The notes beneath the pieces were generated by a model, which saw only the letters and a program-made list of their open reading frames with translations, had not been told where the DNA came from and made no database searches. A DNA stretch of 19,382 nt from NCBI GenBank assembly GCA_002408445.1, contig DHSK01000020.1:1-19382 (forward strand), given 5' to 3'. The position numbers and the translations under genes are program-made. Positions 16,372 through 19,382 of the stretch are shown one piece after another. Within the stretch, counting starts at the first letter, position 1, and the number at the start of each line of letters is the position of its first letter. Source of the stretch: Syntrophomonas sp. UBA5288 (lineage in GTDB: Bacteria; Bacillota; Syntrophomonadia; Syntrophomonadales; Syntrophomonadaceae).

Positions 16372-16399
16372 AAAGAGACCGTCAATGCTAAAATGTAAA
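16372..16399 (-). promoter_or_regulatory. TcdR-type promoter of the M23 gene
   Basis: -35 TTTACA (16399-16394), 16-base spacer, -10 CTCTTT (16377-16372), about 46 bases before ATG 16326. Both hexamers and the spacing are identical to those of the sigma gene promoter. Confidence 0.75.
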
Positions 16400-16416
16400 C
16401 ACTATTGTTTAAATAA

Positions 16417-16448
16417 AAAAAGGATTGTTTTTTGATGCAATCCTTTTT
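16417..16448 (-). terminator. Terminator upstream of the M23 promoter
   Basis: Perfect 11-bp arms (AAAAAGGATTG at 16417-16427, CAATCCTTTTT at 16438-16448) with a T run on the minus strand. It would block transcription coming from the IS remnants, leaving the M23 gene under its own promoter. Confidence 0.75.
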
Positions 16449-16542
16449 AAGCCATGTGTGCTGCTAGAATAAAAACGTACACGTTGAATTGAGAAAGTTC
16501 CAGAAGGTTTATAAAATAATAAACATATGGAGGAACTTTATC

Positions 16543-16745
16543 ATGGCACAACAACACGACAAATAGTTCAAGGAAGATGCCATCCATTATTACTTCGAGC
16601 ACAAAGATCTGGGTATTAAGGGATGTGCCAACAATCTCGGTATTGGTTACAGCACATTAACCAAATGGCTCAAAGAATACCGGGAAATAACGAAGTCACT
16701 TTCCATGGCTCCGGGAATTATGCCAGTGACGAACAAAAGGAAATC
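16543..16745 (+). pseudogene. IS3-family transposase OrfA remnant
   Basis: ATG 16543 with GGAGG upstream reads MAQQHDK, then TAG 16564-16566, then FKEDAIHYYFEHKDLGIKG, CANNLGIGYSTLTKWLKEY. This is a typical IS3-group OrfA helix-turn-helix region. Near 16680 it shifts frame and continues as EVTFHGSGNYASDEQKEIAR, then joins IS66-type sequence. OrfB is absent. It is nonfunctional. Confidence 0.75.
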
Positions 16746-17130
16746 GCCCGGCAGGAAAAGCAACTATCCCGTTTGGGAATAGAGCTTTCCCGTCAGACCA
16801 TGGCCAACTGGCTTTTAAATGTCGCAGATCCATGGTTAAACATAATTTACGACCGGATGCATGAACAAATACTCATGCGAGATATCCTGCATGCTGATGA
16901 AACTACCGTGCAGGTATTGAAAGAATCGGGAAGAAATGCAGAAACTAAATCATATATGTGGCTATACCGTACCGGAAGAGAAGGAGCACCCATTATCCTG
17001 TACGAGTATCAGACCACCAGGGCAAGTAAACATCCAGACAAATTTCTGTTGGTTTCAATGGCTATCTGCAAACAGATGGCTATAATGGCTATGGCAAACT
17101 GACCGGTATAACGCCGGTCGGCTGCTGGGC
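16746..17130 (+). pseudogene. IS66-family transposase TnpC fragment
   Basis: The sequence from EKQLSRLGIELSRQTMANWL onward matches IS66 TnpC: VADPWLNIIYDRM, the first catalytic Asp in LHADETTVQVL, and SYMWLYRTGREGAPIILYEY. A frameshift near 17047 moves the next part (GYLQTDGYNGYGKL, with the second Asp, then VGCWAH) to another frame, after which the similarity stops. The N-terminus is replaced by the IS3 OrfA remnant, making an in-frame chimera of 159 residues from 16623. It is nonfunctional. The 17131-17272 gap holds nothing I can name. Confidence 0.8.
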
Positions 17131-17272
17131 GCATTATCCCAGATGTATGATTATCCGAGGAGATTCAGCGCAGGCTGCATAACTGCTGTATTTTCGTCAT
17201 TTTTCTCAAATAATCCTACTCCTATTACAATAGAAATGTACCTTAATATTTTTGTTGTGAAAGGAGACAGTT

Positions 17273-18505
17273 ATGAATACAAGACAATACGGATGCCAGT
17301 CGTTCGATTCATTGAAGAAGGGTCTACTGAAACTACTTCAGGACAAGGCCTACAGAAATTATACCATCATTAATTATCGCCGGAAGCTGAGTCAACTTGA
17401 GCGATATATGATTGCAAATGACATTGTCACTTATGACCCGTCTGTCGGCCAAAGATTTATTGATGATTATCTTTCAACGCATGCACTCAGCAAAGGCAAT
17501 CGGCAATACATTAATACAGTCATTCATCGCTTAGATGATTACTGTGTTGATAAGTATCAAATCCAGCGAAAAACGGAACTCACCCCGTTGCCCGAAAGCT
17601 ACACCACATTGATGGATGCATATCTGCAGAAATGCAGGGATGATGGAAACAGGGAATCAACAATCATTGGAAAGAGATATTTCCTTAGGGAATTCTATTG
17701 CCATCTCGAATCCCTTGGATGCCATGACCTTAGGGATGCGGACGCTGCCATCATCGGAAGGGCATGCCTCATGCAGAACAACAAAGACGGATGGGCTGTC
17801 ATCAGGATGTTTCTGCGATATCTGAATTGTGCCGGTCTGATAAATCATGATTTCTCAACTATCATTCCTCATTTTAAGAGAGCGTTCCGCCTTCCGAGTA
17901 CTTATACAGAGGATGAAATCAACCGTTTTGAGGAAACGATAGATACTAACTCTAAAATCGGAAAACGCGATTATGCGATGCTGCTTCTCGCAACTCGGCT
18001 TGGTATGAGATCCGGCGATATAGCAAACCTCACTTTTTCGTCGCTTGACTTTGGTAACGGCACTATCAGTATTACACAGGAAAAGACAAGTGAACCTCTT
18101 GTCCTTCCCATGATCCCGGCAGTAAAAGCTGCATTAGCTGATTATCTTAAGAACGGAAGGCCGAAATCGGGTCAGCCTTATGTATTCCTGAGGGCATATG
18201 CCCCATTCGAGAAGATAACAGCTTCTGTCGTCCGCTTTGAGACTAACAAATATTTCGGTAAAGCTGGCATCGATATCACTGATAAGAAGCATGGTCCCCA
18301 TGTGTTCCGTTCTTCTCTGGCCAGCTCAATGATAAACCATCTGGTGTCATACGATGTAGTACGGAAAATCCTTGGACATGCAGACCCTGATGCCGTCAAG
18401 CACTATGCAAGGGTTGATATCGAGAGGCTTCGTGAGTATGCTATTGAACCGCCTGCACCTTCCGGTTGTTTCAAAGAGTTTCTGGAAGGGAGGTGGCGGT
18501 TATGA
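17273..18505 (+). CDS. Tyrosine recombinase, first of an overlapping set
   Basis: A 410-residue phage-integrase-type recombinase. ATG 17273 follows AAAGGAG (17261-17267). The N-terminal part (about 10-190) is a helical SAM-like DNA-binding region, in which two core-binding-like segments can be seen. The catalytic domain (about 210-400) has the full set R246 (LGMRSGDI), K271 (QEKT), H343 and R346 (HVFR), H369 (LGHADP) and Y378 (HYARVD), so it should be active. Its stop overlaps the next start (ATGA). It carries no strong mark of phage integration; adjacent overlapping recombinases suggest a recombinase-in-trio (RIT) element. Confidence 0.9.
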   Translation: MNTRQYGCQSFDSLKKGLLKLLQDKAYRNYTIINYRRKLSQLERYMIANDIVTYDPSVGQRFIDDYLSTHALSKGNRQYINTVIHRLDDYCVDKYQIQRKTELTPLPESYTTLMDAYLQKCRDDGNRESTIIGKRYFLREFYCHLESLGCHDLRDADAAIIGRACLMQNNKDGWAVIRMFLRYLNCAGLINHDFSTIIPHFKRAFRLPSTYTEDEINRFEETIDTNSKIGKRDYAMLLLATRLGMRSGDIANLTFSSLDFGNGTISITQEKTSEPLVLPMIPAVKAALADYLKNGRPKSGQPYVFLRAYAPFEKITASVVRFETNKYFGKAGIDITDKKHGPHVFRSSLASSMINHLVSYDVVRKILGHADPDAVKHYARVDIERLREYAIEPPAPSGCFKEFLEGRWRL

Positions 18506-19382
18506 GGACATTCAGCGGCCCCTTCCGGAAAGAACTTGAAGATTTTCTATCCTTGCGACAGGCATTACTCAGTAAGAGTGCATATGCCCATGACTGTCGT
18601 TATCTTTCAGATTTTGATACGTTTGCAGCTGGATATACAAATGAAAAGTCCGTACCAGAAGGCCTTATTAATGACTGGATTCATACCCTGAACGGAAAGA
18701 GCAGCTCCATAGCAAATGAGGTCATAGTCATACGTATTTTTTTAAAGTATCTTAACAGTATTGGAATTAACGCTTACATTCCTCCGATACCCAAGGTCGC
18801 TGATGACTATGTCCCATATATCTTCTCGGATGAGGAACTGGAACGGATATATCTACAGGCAGACAACCTTGATGTCTCAAACACAAAGAAGAATCCGCTG
18901 ATTCAGTTCGAGTTTCCCATGGTCATCAGGCTCATGTATGGCTGCGGGCTCCGGATAGGAGAGACGCTTTCCTTAAAGATGAAGGATGTCGACCTGATTG
19001 GCGGGATCTTGATTATGAGGCATACAAAAGGTGACAAGCAGCGTTTGGTGCCAATGAATCCTTTGCTGACTGAGATTCTGGAACGTTACTGTCTGGCAAT
19101 GGGGATCGTTGGGGTCCCAGATGCCTGGCTGTTTCCTGTCTCTGGAAAAGATGAATCAATGATGCCAAAGGATGCCCAGCACTGGTTTGAGAAGATACTC
19201 CGTCTTGCGGATATATCTTTTCCTGGACGGAAAAAGCATGAACGCGGTCCCTGCCTGCATTGCATGCGTCATGTTTTCGTCTTCAAGTCCTTTGCCGCTG
19301 CTGAAAAAGCCGGGAGAAGAATCGATGATTCAGTACCTTACCTCTCCATATATCTCGGGCATGACAGTCTACAGGAAACCGA
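18502..19382 (+). CDS. Tyrosine recombinase, second of the set (C-terminus beyond window)
   Basis: ATG 18502 overlaps the previous stop by four bases, with GGGAGGTGG just upstream, so the two are coupled. 293 codons are visible. The N-terminal SAM-like domain covers about 1-105 and the catalytic domain starts at about 110. R151 (GLRIGETL), K176 (HTKGDKQRLVP), H253 and R256 (HCMR) and H287 (LGHDS) are seen; the Tyr nucleophile must lie just past the edge. It differs clearly from the first recombinase in sequence, so it is not a recent duplicate. Confidence 0.9.
   Translation, partial: MRTFSGPFRKELEDFLSLRQALLSKSAYAHDCRYLSDFDTFAAGYTNEKSVPEGLINDWIHTLNGKSSSIANEVIVIRIFLKYLNSIGINAYIPPIPKVADDYVPYIFSDEELERIYLQADNLDVSNTKKNPLIQFEFPMVIRLMYGCGLRIGETLSLKMKDVDLIGGILIMRHTKGDKQRLVPMNPLLTEILERYCLAMGIVGVPDAWLFPVSGKDESMMPKDAQHWFEKILRLADISFPGRKKHERGPCLHCMRHVFVFKSFAAAEKAGRRIDDSVPYLSIYLGHDSLQET

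Noticed and set aside
8074..16399. Whole region as a prophage lysis module
   Set aside because: A holin and peptidases are present, but there are no capsid, tail, terminase or replication genes, and the sigma factor and promoter pattern fit a toxin-type regulon better.
17135..17200. Possible IS256-type fragment (MYDYPEEIQRR-like reading)
   Set aside because: It needs a frameshift within a few codons and the similarity is too short to support.
1..19382. CRISPR arrays, tRNA or rRNA genes
   Set aside because: No regularly spaced repeat arrays, cloverleaf patterns or rRNA-like stretches were seen.

Overview
The window looks like chromosome of a low-to-mid GC, monoderm Firmicute (Clostridia or Negativicutes type). 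Signs are strong AGGAGG-type ribosome sites, TTG/GTG starts, a copper-amine-oxidase-like stalk domain on a secreted amidase, a DUF2680-like secreted protein, an anti-sigma factor of the DUF4367 type, and clostridial IS remnants. I cannot name the species.

Positions 1-7950 are mostly ordinary envelope genes: a LemA protein cut by the window edge; a secreted helical repeat protein; a minus-strand ECF sigma/anti-sigma pair whose sigma gene is frameshifted; a 740-residue N-acetylmuramoyl-L-alanine amidase; a frameshifted small SH3 protein; an M28 peptidase lipoprotein that lacks one expected zinc ligand; and a membrane protein ended by a strong terminator.

Positions 8074-12870 (minus strand) are the most interesting part. 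A sigma factor resembling clostridial TcdR/UviA/BotR abuts a TcdE-like holin, followed by a 1211-residue protein with eight SH3-like repeats, an M14 carboxypeptidase domain, a Big_2 domain and an unrecognised C-terminal domain. That protein has no signal peptide. The layout (alternative sigma, holin, large leaderless repeat protein) is that of the C. difficile toxin locus, with a cell-wall peptidase as cargo.

Positions 12990-17130 hold decayed insertion sequences (an IS21-type istA, and an IS3 orfA/IS66 tnpC chimera). Between them lie a lipoprotein of unknown function and a second leaderless wall enzyme (SH3 repeats plus M23 peptidase, minus strand). The sigma gene, the M14 protein and the M23 protein all have the same promoter, TTTACA-N16-CTC(T/C)TT, seen nowhere else in the window. 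I infer a small autoregulated regulon in which the sigma factor switches on itself, the holin and two leaderless wall hydrolases, with the holin as their likely exit route.

Positions 17273-19382 hold two overlapping tyrosine recombinase genes, probably part of a recombinase-in-trio element that continues past the window.
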